Positions 10,808 to 21,153 of a DNA stretch of 55,698 nt are shown here, in pieces. The stretch is from CAJBLF01 sp964545415 (lineage in GTDB: Bacteria > Patescibacteriota > Gracilibacteria > Absconditabacterales > Absconditicoccaceae), in contig CAZJFP010000008.1 of assembly GCA_964545415.1 (NCBI GenBank), positions 1-55,698 of the forward strand, in the 5' to 3' direction. A model generated the notes under the pieces. That model did not search any database, was not told where the DNA came from, and was given only the letters and a program-made list of their open reading frames with translations. The position numbers were made by a program, and so were the translations under genes. Position 1 is the first letter of the stretch, and every line of letters begins with the position of its first letter.

Positions 10808-12223
10808 ATGGGATTTAGCCTAGAAACCATTGTAGCACGAGCAAAAAGAAAAGGATTCGTTTATCCGAATTCAGAGATTTACGGAGGATTGGCTAATGCC
10901 TGGGATTTTGGACCTTACGGATCCTTACTCAAGAAAAATATCGCAGATCTTCGAACCAAACATTTCACCCAAGAAAGAGATGATATACTTTTATTGGATA
11001 CTACCATCATCGCACATCCGACAACCTGGAAAGCTAGCGGACACCTAGCATCCTTTGCTGACGCACTGATCGATGACAAAACAACCGGACAAAGATTCCG
11101 CGCAGACAAACTCATCGAAGATTTCTTTGAAAAAAATAGGGATGGACTAGACGACGAAGCATTAGCGAAAAAATTATGAGTGAAGAATCTCTCTCCGGAA
11201 TCCCGAGGTAATGAGGGAATGAGAGCGTTTATCGTAAAATACATTCCGAAAAATCCTGAAAGTAAAAAAGAGGCAGAATGGACAGAGTGCAGGAATTTCA
11301 ACCTTATGTTGGATACCCATCTCGGACCGGTAGCCAACGAGAGCTCGAAAGTCTACATGAGACCAGAAACCTGTCAATCATTATTCACCGATTTCAAAGC
11401 GATATTGGATACCACGAGAGCAAGAATCCCGTTTGGATTGGCACAGATAGGAAAAGCATTCAGGAACGAAATCACGCCAGGACAATTCCTCTATAGGACC
11501 AGAGAATTCGAACAGATGGAGATAGAATATTTCGTAGAAGATGATAAAGAAAAAGCCATGGAAGCTTATATCAATCGAAAAAATGATTGCATGATATATT
11601 GGACAGAGATTATCGGCATCAATCCAGAACATCTCAGATTCAAAGATCACGAAAAGCTTGCTCATTACGCAGCTGCAGCAACCGACGTAGAATATCTCTA
11701 TCCACGAGGATTCGGGGAAATCCAATGAATACACAACAGAACAAATTTTGATCTTACCCAACATCAAGAAATCAGCGGAAAAGATATGCAATATTCTGAT
11801 CCTTTCACAGGGAAAAGATACATCCCTCGATGTATAGAATCATCATTTGGACTATGAAGACAAGTAATGGTATCTATGCTGGAATTCTATGATGAAGAGA
11901 CACTAGAGAATGGAGAATCTCGCGTAGTAGTAAGATTTCCAAAGCAGTTAGCTCCGATCAAATTCGCAGTTCTTCCATTAGTAAAAAAAGATGAAAAGCA
12001 AACAGCGATGGCTGAAGAGATTTTCAAAAGATTGAGCAAAACATATAAATGCGAATATGATGATGGATGAGCTATAGGTAAAAGGTACAGAAGACAAGAC
12101 GAGATTGGAACCCCATACTGCATTACCGTAGATCATCAAAGTATTGAAGATGGAACAGTCACCATCAGAGAAAGAGATAGCATGAAACAGGAAAGAGTGA
12201 AACGAGAAGACATCAAACTATAA
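10808..12223 (+). CDS. glyS: Glycyl-tRNA synthetase, eukaryote/archaea-like dimeric type
   Basis: A 471-residue alpha2-type GlyRS. It begins MGFSLETIVARAKRKGFVYP then EIYGGLANAWDFGPYGSLLK, the motif 1 region. Motif 2 (FRNEITPGQFLYRTREFEQM) spans roughly residues 218-237, and motif 3 (CIESSFGLGRQVM) lies near 342-354. The C-terminal anticodon domain reads LAPIKFAVLPLV. At least five glycines are UGA, for example in AKKLGVKN and FGLGRQ. In an organism with code 25 this enzyme should also charge the UGA-reading tRNA-Gly(UCA), which is not in this window. The ATG at 10808 gives the family N-terminus. Ends with TAA. Confidence 0.96.
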
Positions 12224-12270
12224 GACATGGAGAATGGAGAATGGAGAAATGAGAATAGAAACATTACTAT

Positions 12271-12367
12271 TTCAATCTTTCAATCTTTTAATCTTTCAAT
12301 CTTTCAATGTTTCAATCTTTCAATCTTTCAATGTTTCAATGTTTCAATCTTTCAATCTTTCAATTTT
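12271..12367. repeat. Tandem TTTCAATC array
   Basis: About twelve copies of an 8-mer close to TTTCAATC (variants TTTCAATG and TTTTAATC) fill most of the glyS-to-next-gene spacer. It is related to the spacer at 6138-6245. It contains no gene, and TTGA content would allow read-through in some frames under code 25. Confidence 0.85.
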
Positions 12368-12388
12368 TAACACTTTAGTCTAAGAGTC

Positions 12389-13516
12389 ATGGTCGAAGCA
12401 AAAAATTTCGTAGAGAAGGAGTTGGGGAAAAACCTTGATAAAGAAAATATCGTAGAACAGGCACCTGAGACAAAAGAAAATATTCCTATCTACACGCCTC
12501 CTCCAACGCAACCTCAAGAACCCGAACCTCAGGTTCCGCAATTTTTTGCTCCACAACCGCCAGTTATACAAATCGTAGAAAAAATAGTGTACAAGAAGCA
12601 AAGAATCCACGGATTTTTCAGGACACTAACTATCATAGCATTGCTTGCAATAGGATTCTTGATGCTTGGAGAATCTACAGGATTGATTGAGCTGTCCATA
12701 AACAGCTTCAAGCTCCATCAGATTTATCCACTCGTCATCATATTGAGCACCATCATCATCCGAAGCTATAGAGGAATATTAGGAAAGATCTTTTGATTGA
12801 TATTATTTCTATGAGTCTTCGGAGGAATATTTACGATAGGAGTCTATACCTCACTCAATCCATCTACGAAACGGAAAGAAGGTGTAGCGATAAACTATCA
12901 ATTGCCAGAAAAAGGGAAAAGCACAAAAACAAACCTCTATCTAGATACCTTAATAGGAAACTCATATATCGAAGGAACAGGAAATAATACGAATATCCAA
13001 TGAACATGGAATTCTGACAGACATCTTTTGATCGGCTCAGGGAAAAACGAAAGCATAAGATATCTCAAACTCAATGAAGATCGCAATCGGAATGTCCTCC
13101 AAAATTATCGAAGCAATATCGATCTCATAGTACCAGAAAAAAATACGTTTGATCTCATGTATATAAAAAATTTACTCGGACTGCATACTATTGATCTGAC
13201 TACCTTCCAACGAAAAATGTTGAAATTCCACGCAGGGATAAATGACATCACTATCAGAGTAGGAAATGTACTTTCAGGCAACAAGATAGAAATCCAAGGA
13301 ACTGCAGCCAATGTAGATATAGCTATCCCCAAAAACGTAGGGGTAATGATGTACTACAAACATTTCGTAGGAAAACTCGATATGACAGATTTTGATCCAC
13401 TATCCGGACATTATTTCCAATCAAAAAATATAGCTACTGCAAAAAGCATACTCAACATCTACATCAATCTTTGAGCAGGCAACACGAAAATCAACCGAGT
13501 AGAACCTAAAAATTAA
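12389..13516 (+). CDS. LiaF-like membrane protein with Pro-rich N-terminus
   Basis: A 375-residue protein. Residues 1-60 are polar, then Pro/Gln-rich (TPPPTQPQEPEPQVPQFFAP). Four hydrophobic segments follow between roughly residues 72 and 160, including LTIIALLAIGFLMLGES and FGLILFLGVFGGIFTIGVY. The C-terminal half is beta-rich and ends with VDIAIPKNVGVMMYYKHFVG then a GAGNTKI turn, resembling the C-terminal domain of LiaF/DUF4097-type envelope-stress proteins. UGA encodes glycine in FGLILFLG, IQGTWN and LGAGN. Function is probably envelope-associated; the family call is by resemblance. Alone between two repeat arrays. Confidence 0.65.
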
Positions 13517-13647
13517 TGAATAATTAATAATTAAAAATGAATAATGAATGAATTGTAAGAATATGAACTATTGTAATATACGATAGATTATAAAGTCACA
13601 ATACAAAAATCATTCATCATTCATTATTCATCATTCATCATACTATC
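13517..13647. repeat. ATTCATC / AATGAATA repeat spacer
   Basis: Inverted halves: AATGAATAATGAATGAATT near 13535-13555, and CATTCATCATTCATTATTCATC near 13610-13640. They could form a long hairpin upstream of smpB. The same motif flanks the four-helix-bundle genes at 19423 and 23808. Confidence 0.75.
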
Positions 13648-14103
13648 ATGAAGCTTATCAGTAAAAATAAACACGCTTATCACGATTATCAAGTCGACAA
13701 GGAATACGAAGTCGGTATTATTTTGAAATGACATGAAGTGAAATCGATCAAAGGAAGTCACGTCAATATCAAAGACGCATTCATCAGATTGGAAGATAAA
13801 GAACTACGGATACTCAATATGGACATACCATTGTACGAAAAAACATCACATGCGCTTGTACCATGATATCAACCCAAAGGCAAAAGGAAATTATTGATTA
13901 CCAAGAAAGAATTGGCAAAAATATCTGCAGCATTAGACAAATCATGAACAACCATCATTCCCCTGGAGATTTTCGTAAACAAAAATTGATTGATCAAGCT
14001 AAAGATAGGAGTAGCAAAATTGATGAGAAAGATAGAGAAAAAGCAGATTCTCAAAGAAAAAGACATCAAGAAGCAGATGGACAGAGAGATAAAAAATTTA
14101 TAA
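13648..14103 (+). CDS. smpB: SsrA-binding protein SmpB
   Basis: A 151-residue RNA-binding protein that, with tmRNA, rescues stalled ribosomes. Conserved segments are NKHAYHDYQVDKEYEVGIIL, GHEVKSIKGSHVNIKDAFI, NMDIPLYEKTSHALVPGYQP and the basic tail. Four glycines are UGA: LKGHEV, VPGYQP, KSGTT and NKNGLI, all at or beside family-conserved sites. Length matches the family (about 150). In a UGA-reassigned organism ribosome rescue still handles TAA/TAG-less messages. tRNA-Cys follows 94 nt downstream on the same strand. tmRNA itself is not seen in the window. Confidence 0.96.
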
Positions 14104-14197
14104 TTCAGAATGCAGAATTCAGAATACATTTCACCTTTCACCTAATTTAGAATTGAAAAGCTAGACCGAATTCGTATATATGCAACACGACCAAGAT

Positions 14198-14274
14198 GGC
14201 ACCGTGCTAGAGTGGTCTAATAGACAGGTCTGCAAAACCTCGGTTCATGGGTTCGAATCCCATCGGTGCCTCCA
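14198..14274 (+). tRNA. tRNA-Cys (GCA)
   Basis: A complete cloverleaf: acceptor GGCACCG/CGGTGCC, D arm, anticodon loop CTGCAAA with anticodon GCA, T arm ATGGG/CCCAT with loop TTCGAAT, discriminator T and an encoded CCA. It is followed by tandem copies of its own 3' end. Confidence 0.95.
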
Positions 14275-14720
14275 CTCTACTCTAGCGTACAACAACCGAG
14301 CGACTACTNNNNNNNNNNNNNNNNNNNNNNNNNNNNNNNNNNNNNNNNNNNNNNNNNNNNNNNNNNNNNNNNNNNNNNNNNNNNNNNNNNNNNNNNNNNN
14401 NNNNNNNNGGAATTCCTGCAAAAGGAATTTTTTTTGTTTTACTACAGGTCTGCAACCCCGCAGTCCTGCGGGGCGAATCCCATCGGTGCCTCCACTCTAC
14501 TCTAGCGTACAACAACCGAGCGACTACTATCAGTTCTGTCACCAAAAGGAATTCCTGCAAAAGGAATTTTTTTTGTTTTACTACAGGTCTGCAACCCCGC
14601 AGGACTGCGGGGCGAATCCCATCGGTACCTCCAGACTCTAGATAACAACCGAGCGAATATCATCAGTTCTGTCACCAAAAAAACTCCTCATGGGAGCTTT
14701 TTTTGTTATTAAGAGAAAAG
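14275..14720. repeat. Tandem array of tRNA-Cys 3' fragments plus terminators, with assembly gap
   Basis: Two visible units, each with AGGTCTGCAA, an inserted GC hairpin (CCCCGCAG/CTGCGGGG), then CGAATCCCATCGGTGCCTCC, which is the T-loop to CCA end of tRNA-Cys. After that come ACAACCGAGCGACTACTATC and a terminator-like hairpin (AATTCC/GGAATT plus T run at about 14541-14572). The last unit has diverged and ends in CTCC-TCATG-GGAG with T7. The D arm and the 5' acceptor half are absent, so these units are not functional tRNAs. The copy number is unknown because the array crosses the gap. Confidence 0.85.
14309..14408. other. Assembly gap (100 N)
   Basis: Exactly 100 undetermined bases inside the tRNA-Cys fragment array. 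This is a conventional scaffold gap, so the true length is unknown. Confidence 0.99.
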
Positions 14721-14721
14721 A

Positions 14722-15129
14722 TTATGCTGTTAAAAAAGTATAAGCTTTCGTTAACGCTTTCTTGGAATTGTTATGAGTCAATCTCTCCAATGCAGATTGA
14801 TAATGTAATCGTTCGAAATCCTGTAGTTCATCTGAAGGAATAATATTAGATGACTTCACTTCTCCTAAAAAAAACACAACGGTCTTTTCAACAGGCTTCG
14901 TATGATCTATATATGAAAACGATTCTCTAAAATCAGCGATGAAATCTATCTGTAATCATAGCTCTTCATAAATCTCCCTTGATGCCGTCTGTTCTTCAGA
15001 TTCAGCTGATTCGACATGCCCTTTGGGGAAAAATCGATGTCAGCCCTGTTTCTGTTGTATAATCAAAAATTCATTCACTCAATCAACAGTACGAAAAACG
15101 ATAGCACCACAAGATTTTTCCTTTTGCAT
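14722..15129 (-). CDS. NUDIX hydrolase (bis(5'-nucleosyl)-tetraphosphatase-like)
   Basis: A 135-residue NUDIX protein. It opens MQKEKSCGAIVFRTVDGVNE then LIIQQKQGGHRFFPKGHVES, the Ap4A-hydrolase style N-terminus. The NUDIX box G-x5-E-x7-REIYEELGL is complete, with the metal-binding glutamates present. UGA codes glycine in VDGVNE, KQGGHRF and EELGLQ. Likely substrate is a nucleoside polyphosphate; the IVFR/FPKGH pattern favours diadenosine tetraphosphate, but this is inference. It is followed on the same strand only by the repeat array, and serS lies upstream 33 nt away, so cotranscription with serS is likely. Confidence 0.9.
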
Positions 15130-15162
15130 AATAAAAAGCATAATAAAGAGAATATTCGTAAT

Positions 15163-16401
15163 TTATTTCCCGATGTATTCCTTGCCCATATATGGTACCA
15201 AGACTTCAGGGACTTTTATTGTTCCATCAGTTTGCTGATTATTCTCTATAATGGCAATCAATACTCTCGGAGTTGCAATAGCGGTATTGTTCATCGTATA
15301 GCAGTAATGGATTTTTCCTTCACTATCGCGATAACGAAGATTTAATCTACGTGCTTGGAAGTCCAAAAATGCAGTAACAGAATGTGTCTCTCCGTAGGCA
15401 TTACGTGATGGCATCCAGCATTCTAAGTCATTAGAATTATATTTTCCTATTGCCATATCTCAGCTACATAACTGCAACAAACGATACGGTACTTTGAGAT
15501 CATCCAAAATATCCATAGAATTTTGTAATATCTGTTGATAATATTCATTAGACATTTTTTCATCTTCTGGAAGGATAACAACTTGCTCTACTTTATTGAA
15601 CTGATGGACTCTATACAACCCTGCAGTATCTTTTCCATAGGTACCCGCCTCTCTTCTGAAACATGCAGAATATCCACAATATTTTTTTGGCAGCTCTTTT
15701 TCGTCCAAGACTTCATCCATATGATACGCAGTGACAGGAATTTCAGATGTTCCAATGAGCCATTGATTATCTCTTTCCATTCGATAAGCATCCTCCTCTC
15801 CTCCAGGGAAATATCCAGTTCCGATAAGGCATTCCGGATTGACGATATTCGGTACGTTCATAGGGGTAAATCATTTAGCTACGAGTTTTTTTAAGGTATA
15901 TTGCAATACCGCTTGTTCAAGCAGCATACCATCTCATTTCAAAAAATAGCTGCGGGCTCAAGCCAATTTCACTCCTCTTTCGACATCAACCATATCATGC
16001 TGTTTCATAAGCATCATATGATCTTTCGGCTCAAAACCGAAATTTGGTATATCACCAAAGCTCTTTACCACGACATTTTCGCTATCATCCTTTCCGACAG
16101 GGACATCAGGATGTAAAGCAGTATTCGGCATCTTCAATAATTCAGCATTCAACTCTTTGACGACTATTTCATATTGTTCTTCTAGTCACTGAATATCAGT
16201 TTTCAAGGCCTTAGCTCCTTCATAGTCTTTTTTCGCTGCCAACTCTTTCTGCTGAAACTTCATCGCATCGATTTTTTGCTGAAGCTCTTTTCTCTGATCA
16301 TCTTTTGCGAGCACAGCTTCGACATCAATCTGTTTCCCTTTTTTCTGGCAAATCGCTATATATCCTTCGATATCATCGCGCACTTTTTTCAAATCAATCA
16401 T
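15163..16401 (-). CDS. serS: Seryl-tRNA synthetase
   Basis: A 412-residue class II synthetase of normal length. The N-terminal antiparallel coiled coil (about residues 30-110) includes DQRKELQQKIDAMKFQQKEL. Motif 2 is CFRREAGTYGKDTAGLYRVH near residue 250, and motif 3 is GETHSVTAFLDFQARRLNLR followed by NNTAIATPRVLIAIIENNQQ. UGA glycines join the parts at DIQGLEEQ, KLAGARSY and LCSGDMA. Charges tRNA-Ser and tRNA-Sec-type substrates where present. Start ATG at 16401 (MIDLKKVRDDIEGY) matches the family. NUDIX gene downstream. Confidence 0.96.
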
Positions 16402-16441
16402 ACTTCTAAACCAATGAATAATTAAAATTTTTTTATTGTTT

Positions 16442-16489
16442 TGTAGGGACGATTATCAATCGCCTAGGCGGATAATATCCGCCCCTACA
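16442..16489. repeat. Palindromic repeat TGTAGGG...CCCTACA
   Basis: A 48-nt imperfect inverted repeat bounded by TGTAGGG and CCCTACA with inner GGATAATATCC. A related half (GGCGATTA-A-TAATCGCCCCTACA) is at 51459-51481. It lies between the GT2/DUF2304 gene stop and serS and may fold as a hairpin in RNA. Confidence 0.75.
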
Positions 16490-16504
16490 TTTTATATACA
16501 AAAG

Positions 16505-17620
16505 CTATCTATAGAATATTTTTTTATAAATCATCTCTGCCGCCAATTTTAAACTGTTGGAATTCTTCTGTCATTTTTTGAGGCTATACTCGGTATATCT
16601 GATATGTATAGGGACTTCTCTGTATTTCATATGATGTCTTTTGATCTGTTCATTCACTTCATTGGCATAATGCATACCGTCAGCAGTAAGCACGAATTTT
16701 CTCAATGCAGGCAAAGAAATGACTCTATATCCTCCATGCGGATCAGACACCAGGGTACCATAGAATATCCTCGTAACCAATTTCGCTATACGAAGAATAA
16801 ATCTCCTCATAGGTGGGATATTTTCGCTCTTTCCTCCTTCGATGAATCTCGATCACAGATACAGATCAGGTTTTTTGTTTTCCAGATCCAACCCTAATTT
16901 TTCATCCTGATGAATATGTTTGATAAAAGTTTCCATATCTTTGATATCCATCTGTCCATCCGAATCGAATCCGACGAATCGTTTGATCTTCAATTCATCG
17001 CCGTATTTCTTGATGAAATTGTATCCTGTCTGATTGGCTGCCCCGCCTCATCTATTGATCGTGTGTGCAAGAACAATAATCATTGCATCAGGATATTGGT
17101 GTTGTTTTTCATATAACGCAGATACGATAGGAGAACCATCACTGATAAGCACGATTTTTTTGAACCCTGCAGCAATAATCTCGTCGATGACTTTGGAGAC
17201 TACCGAGGCTTCTTCATTGTACACTCTGACATTGAAGATGAAATCATCTTTTGGATCCTTGTTCTTCCGATGAACGATCTTTTCCTTGTTCTCAAGATAA
17301 CCTTTGTCCATAGCCATCTGTGAAATAAGTCTGGTCAGTTGAAACGTATCTTTGGTCTGTCTATTGAGTGCATTGATATAGAAGTAGAAAAGAATGATAA
17401 GCGAGATATATACCAGAAGATCAGCACCTCTCGCGACACCAAAAAATCTTCCGAATTGATCCAGCAGCTGTTGATTCAACGCAAAAATCACGATCAACCC
17501 GCCACCGACGATGAATACGACGAAATGCAGGATATTCATCTTCTTGCGTTTGTAGAGATCTATTCAAAAAATAATGAAGAGCACTGCAGCAAGCATCACG
17601 ACAAATTGAAGCAATGACAT
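16505..17620 (-). CDS. Membrane glycosyltransferase family 2 with N-terminal DUF2304-like region
   Basis: A 371-residue fusion. The N-terminal 75 residues hold two or three membrane helices (LLQFVVMLAAVLFIIFG, FVVFIVGGGLIVIFALNQ and LLVYISLIILFYFYINAL) then NRQTKDTFQLTRLISQMAM, the layout of DUF2304 proteins. The rest is a GT-A fold: FNVRVYNEEASVVSKVIDEI, a glycine-rich N-R-GG-AANQTGYN loop, and FVGFDSDGQMDIKDMETFI with the metal-binding DSD. LVSDPHGGYRVISLPAL follows. In other bacteria these two parts are separate neighbouring genes that transfer sugars to polyprenyl phosphate. UGA marks glycine in FIIFGIDLY and the HTINRGGG loop. Start ATG at 17620 is the first in frame after a TAA. Confidence 0.85.
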
Positions 17621-17953
17621 ACTTTAGAAACAATGATAAAAGTTCACTACATTCACGATAAAAGGGTTACTCTCGATAAACGCTTCGCAATAAATGTTCA
17701 CTATGTTCACAATAAACGCTTCGCGATAAAAGCTCCCATTGATTACAACCAGAAACATCAGAGTATTTTATCAGCCGAAGATTGTTTATCAAACGAAGTT
17801 CTTTTTATCATTTTATCGCGCAAATCGCTTTTATCTCCCGTTAGGGCTTTTATCGTTCAAATGAAATGTATCAATAGTTCGAAGAAAATCAAGCAATTCA
17901 AAAAATATCATTGATTTTCCATCTATTTTAGATATATCAGACAAAATAAAAAA
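17621..17953. repeat. Gene-free repeat-rich spacer
   Basis: Contains imperfect repeats of GTTCACTA(C/T)(A/G)TTCACAATAAA and CGCTTCGCGATAAAAG; the latter core also occurs at 9328-9350. A long plus-strand frame across it is low-complexity (HYIHDKR/HYVHNKR) and I do not regard it as a gene. The promoter for the small gene at 17954 probably lies in its last 60 nt. Confidence 0.6.
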
Positions 17954-18076
17954 ATGTCAATTATGGAAAAAGAAATTCAAACAGGAAAACGCCCTGAACG
18001 AATACTGTGGGTAAGCATAATTATCTTCTATGTTATTTTTTATGGAACATTTACCCTCATCGGATTGTTTTCATAA
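17954..18076 (+). CDS. Small single-pass membrane protein (40 aa)
   Basis: Reads MSIMEKEIQTGKRPERILWV, a charged N-terminus, then one membrane helix (SIIIFYVIFYGTFTLIG). It ends in TAA and is followed 16 nt later by a strong terminator, so it is a self-contained transcription unit. There is no recognised family. The location convergent to hisS across a shared bidirectional terminator supports expression. Confidence 0.6.
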   Translation: MSIMEKEIQTGKRPERILWVSIIIFYVIFYGTFTLIGLFS

Positions 18077-18091
18077 AAAGACAAATAGCAC

Positions 18092-18121
18092 AAAAAAGCC
18101 CGGTTTTTCCGGGCCTTTTTT
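18092..18121. terminator. Bidirectional intrinsic terminator
   Basis: AAAAAAGCCCGG and CCGGGCCTTTTTT pair around TTTTT (stem core 18098-18103 with 18109-18114). It has a T run on both strands, so it ends the small plus-strand gene and hisS on the minus strand. Confidence 0.9.
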
Positions 18122-18139
18122 CATAAAAAAAAGATACAT

Positions 18140-19372
18140 TTAGAGAGTGATTTCTTTTTCTTCTCCTGTCTTCATATCCTTGATCTTATATCTCCTCAAA
18201 GCTTTTTCTTCTTCACCGAAAATAACGACATAAGGAATTCATTTTTTGTCAGCATAAGCGAATTGTTTACCAAGTTTATCAGCAACTGGATAAAGTTCCA
18301 CGTATTTTCATTCGTTTCTTAAAATATTAGCTATTTTTGCAATATCCTCTAATGTATCTGGAAAATTTACACACAAATGTGTTGTTCTATTATCTAAACT
18401 TGAATTTCCTTTTTCCAACAAAAGACTTACAATTCTAGAGATTCAAATACTTCCTCCTACTCAAGAAAAATTCTTTTTAGGATCAATATATGTTGTTAGG
18501 TTTTCATATCTACCTCCCGAACTAACACTTCCCAATGCCATATCATCATCAAAAAAGGTTTCATACACCATTCCCGTATAATAATCCAATCCTCTTGTAA
18601 TAAAAGGATCAAAAGCAAACTGTAGATTATTTGTATTCAATTTTTGCAAACAATTTTCCAATTCTAGGAGTTCGGGATTTTTAATTGGATCTTTTAGTTT
18701 TTTCTGAATAGTTTCTGCTTCTTGTTCGCCTACAATATTTATCAATTCTTTTGAAAACTCCTCTCATCCAATTTTATAATATTTATCAAATAGACTATAT
18801 AATTCAGTTTTTTGTGGATACATATCCAACAATTGAGACAAAAATCTTCTATCATTATAATGTACTGTCACTTTTGAGATAGGATATTCTTTTTTTAAAT
18901 CTTCAAAAATACTTGCCACTACTATAAGTATTTCAGCATCATACAATATCATAGAATCCTTTATATCTCATCTCCACACCGTATCGATATCACTCTGTCG
19001 GAATTCTCTGAATCTTCCTCTTTGTGCTCTTTCTCATCTTCGAACGGGTTGAGTTTGATAACGCTTAAATGGGAAAGTTAATTCCCCTTCATGATCCAGT
19101 ATATATCTTGCAAAAGGAATAGTTAAATCAAAGTGTAATGAATATTCTTTAAGATCTTCAGCTCATTGAGCCAATCCATATAATCAAAAAATTTGCTTAC
19201 TAGTTTCATTTCAAGATTTAGCAAGAAGAACCTTATTTGATTCTACTGCTGGCGTATGAATATGAGAATATCAAAAAGAAAGATATTTTTCTTCAATAAT
19301 ATATTTAATTTTATCAAAAATTGTTTGCTCAGATGGACTATATTCAGGAAATCAGCTTGGACGCAATACCAT
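18140..19372 (-). CDS. hisS: Histidyl-tRNA synthetase
   Basis: A 410-residue class II synthetase. Visible landmarks are HTPAVESNKVLLAKSG (motif 1 side), LHFDLTIPFARYIL, RRGERAQRGRFREFRQSDID (motif 2 region, about residues 110-135) and the HisA box FDPFITRGLDYYTGMVYETF. Motif 3 is ALGSVSSGGRYENL, and the C-terminal anticodon-binding domain ends RRYKIKDMKTGEEKEITL. UGA glycines fall at many of these places (PSGFPEY, GLAQGAED). The GRYENL segment is the usual GGRYD motif with N for D. Starts ATG 19372 and ends TAA into the bidirectional terminator. Confidence 0.95.
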
Positions 19373-19422
19373 TAAACTAATTAATAATTAAAAATGAATA
19401 ATGAATGATAATGGAATTTTTT

Positions 19423-19758
19423 CTATTCTTTTGAGGATTTTACGATGGTTGCTAATATTCTTACAATAGACTCGCAATCAGCTTTTATTTTATCAATATT
19501 TTCCTCAAATCAATCCTCAAGAATTCTTAACCGATATAATGTTTCATACGACTCTTTAAGCGCTATAGTCATCTTATTTATAAAGTCTTTTCTACTTATT
19601 GCTCATTGAGCTTCTGCAACATTAGCACCAATACTTGTACCGCTTCTAAATAATTGGGAAGCTATTTCATAGTATTTTTTGTCTTTGAGTGACATATAAA
19701 ATTTTGCAAGTGCAATAGAAAATTGAAGTGTTTTTTCCTGTATAAGATTCTCTTTCAT
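19423..19758 (-). CDS. Four-helix bundle protein, copy A
   Basis: A 111-residue protein: MKENLIQEKTLQFSIALAKF, then LFRSGTSIGANVAEAQGAIS, RKDFINKMTIALKESYETLY and a helix ending SIVRILATIVKSSKE. It is nearly the same as the copy at 23808-24143, with equal length and most positions identical. The key FRSGTSIGANVAEA motif marks the IVP/four-helix-bundle family of unknown function. UGA encodes the glycine of AEAQGAIS. ATG 19758 is preferred; an ATG at 19797 would add a tail translated from the ATTCATC repeat. ATTCAT repeats flank both ends. Confidence 0.9.
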
Positions 19759-19797
19759 AGCAATACTCCATAAATAAATCGTACATCCATCATTCAT

Positions 19798-19855
19798 CTT
19801 TCATTATTCATCATTCATCTTTCATTATTCATCATTCATTATAACGAATTGTATC
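19798..19855. repeat. ATTCATC repeat
   Basis: Several copies of TTCATTATTCATCATTCATC upstream of the four-helix-bundle gene, the same repeat family as at 13610-13640 and 24170-24205. Confidence 0.8.
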
Positions 19856-19880
19856 TTCTTGTCGTCATTTTTCAAGTCGA

Positions 19881-21032
19881 TTACGCTATATGACTATGAA
19901 GATGTCTTTTTGCATAGAGGTAGGCTAATGCGATAAGCAAGGCGACCAGACCAAAAGGAGAGATGTTGAGATCGATAAGATATCCGCCGATCAGCGGTCA
20001 GAAAATATTTGCCAGATTGGATAATGCAGAGACATTTCCGTTTACCACTCAGACATCTTGTCTATTTCCTAACATCATATTCTGGAATACCGGACGGAAA
20101 ATTCATCCAAACACACTACTCAAAGCGACTAACGTAATCACAGGAATCGCTCATGGAAAAATGAACGCTCAAAGATAACAAATAATCATTCAAAAGAGAC
20201 TGATACTGATCAATTTTTTGTTGGAGAATCTTTTGAGCCAAAACGGTTTCAATAAGAGTCACTGGTTAATGGCCATGATAAGTCAGAATAACGCCATAAT
20301 ATATCCGCTCTGTTCTCATCAGATAGCGAAAAATTTGGAAAGATATAACGTAAACGACATCTGATAGATCATGATACCGAGATTGACGATCAAGAAAACG
20401 AGATAATATTTTTTTTCGCTGGAAACAAACATATCCTTGAAGACACGAACGACACCGATACGTATTTTTTTCGCCTTATCGAGAAGCTTATTGGTCTCAG
20501 GAACTCACCGGAAGATGAATGCCAGATTGAGCAATGCCAATATTCCACTGACGATAAACGGTATCTTGACTCCATATCCAAGAAGCCATCACCCGATCGC
20601 AGGACCGATTATAAACCCGATACCAAACACCGCGCCGAACAATCAGAAATTCGCAGCACGCTCCTTGTGATCTGCCGAGATATCGCTGAGGATGGATTGC
20701 ACAGCTCAGATATTTCCTGAAGCCATACCCGCGACAATCCTCGCTAATAGATAGATATAAATATTTCACGATACAGCGATGATCACATAACTCAAAAAGG
20801 TGAATAATACAGAAATCAACAATACGGGCCTTCTTCCATATTTATCGGACATCATTCACAAGATAGGACTAGAAAAGAGTCCGAACAATGCAAAAAGGGT
20901 CACTCCAAGGGAAATCATAAAATAATCCGTATGGAAAAAATCCACAAGATTGGGATATGCAGGAATGACAACAGTCAATCATAAAATATCCATAAACAAC
21001 GTGAAAATGACGATTCGCTTTATTTTTTTCAT
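19881..21032 (-). CDS. MFS efflux transporter (TetA-like)
   Basis: A 383-residue, 12-helix major facilitator. It starts MKKIKRIVIFTLFMDILGLT with helix 1, then the signature loop GMSDKYGRRPVLLISVL between helices 2 and 3, which matches the G-x3-D-x-GRR-x motif. NFGLFGAVFGIGFIIGPAIG is motif C in helix 5, typical of drug:proton antiporters. The repeat of the fold in the C-terminal half includes NVSALSNLANIFGPLIGGYL. Many helix glycines are UGA. Predicted role is export of a small molecule; the substrate is unknown. It lies alone between repeats. Confidence 0.88.
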
Positions 21033-21063
21033 AACTTACCTCAATATAAACATATAAGTATTA

Positions 21064-21147
21064 GTCATTGCGAGCCGAAAGAAATGAGGCGTGGCAATCT
21101 AATAAATTTATACTAGATTGCTTTGTCGTTTCACTCCTCGCAATGAC
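21064..21147. repeat. Palindromic dispersed repeat GTCATTGCGAG...CTCGCAATGAC
   Basis: Outer arms GTCATTGCGAG and CTCGCAATGAC and inner arms GGCAATCTA and TAGATTGCTTTG can form one long hairpin. The same type of repeat is widespread across unrelated bacteria. Single copy in this window. Confidence 0.85.
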
Positions 21148-21153
21148 GATAAA

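Noticed and set aside
17633..17914. A 93-codon plus-strand frame (MIKVHYIHDKR...).
   Set aside because: It is translated from direct repeats, has no recognisable domain, and has no gene-like context.
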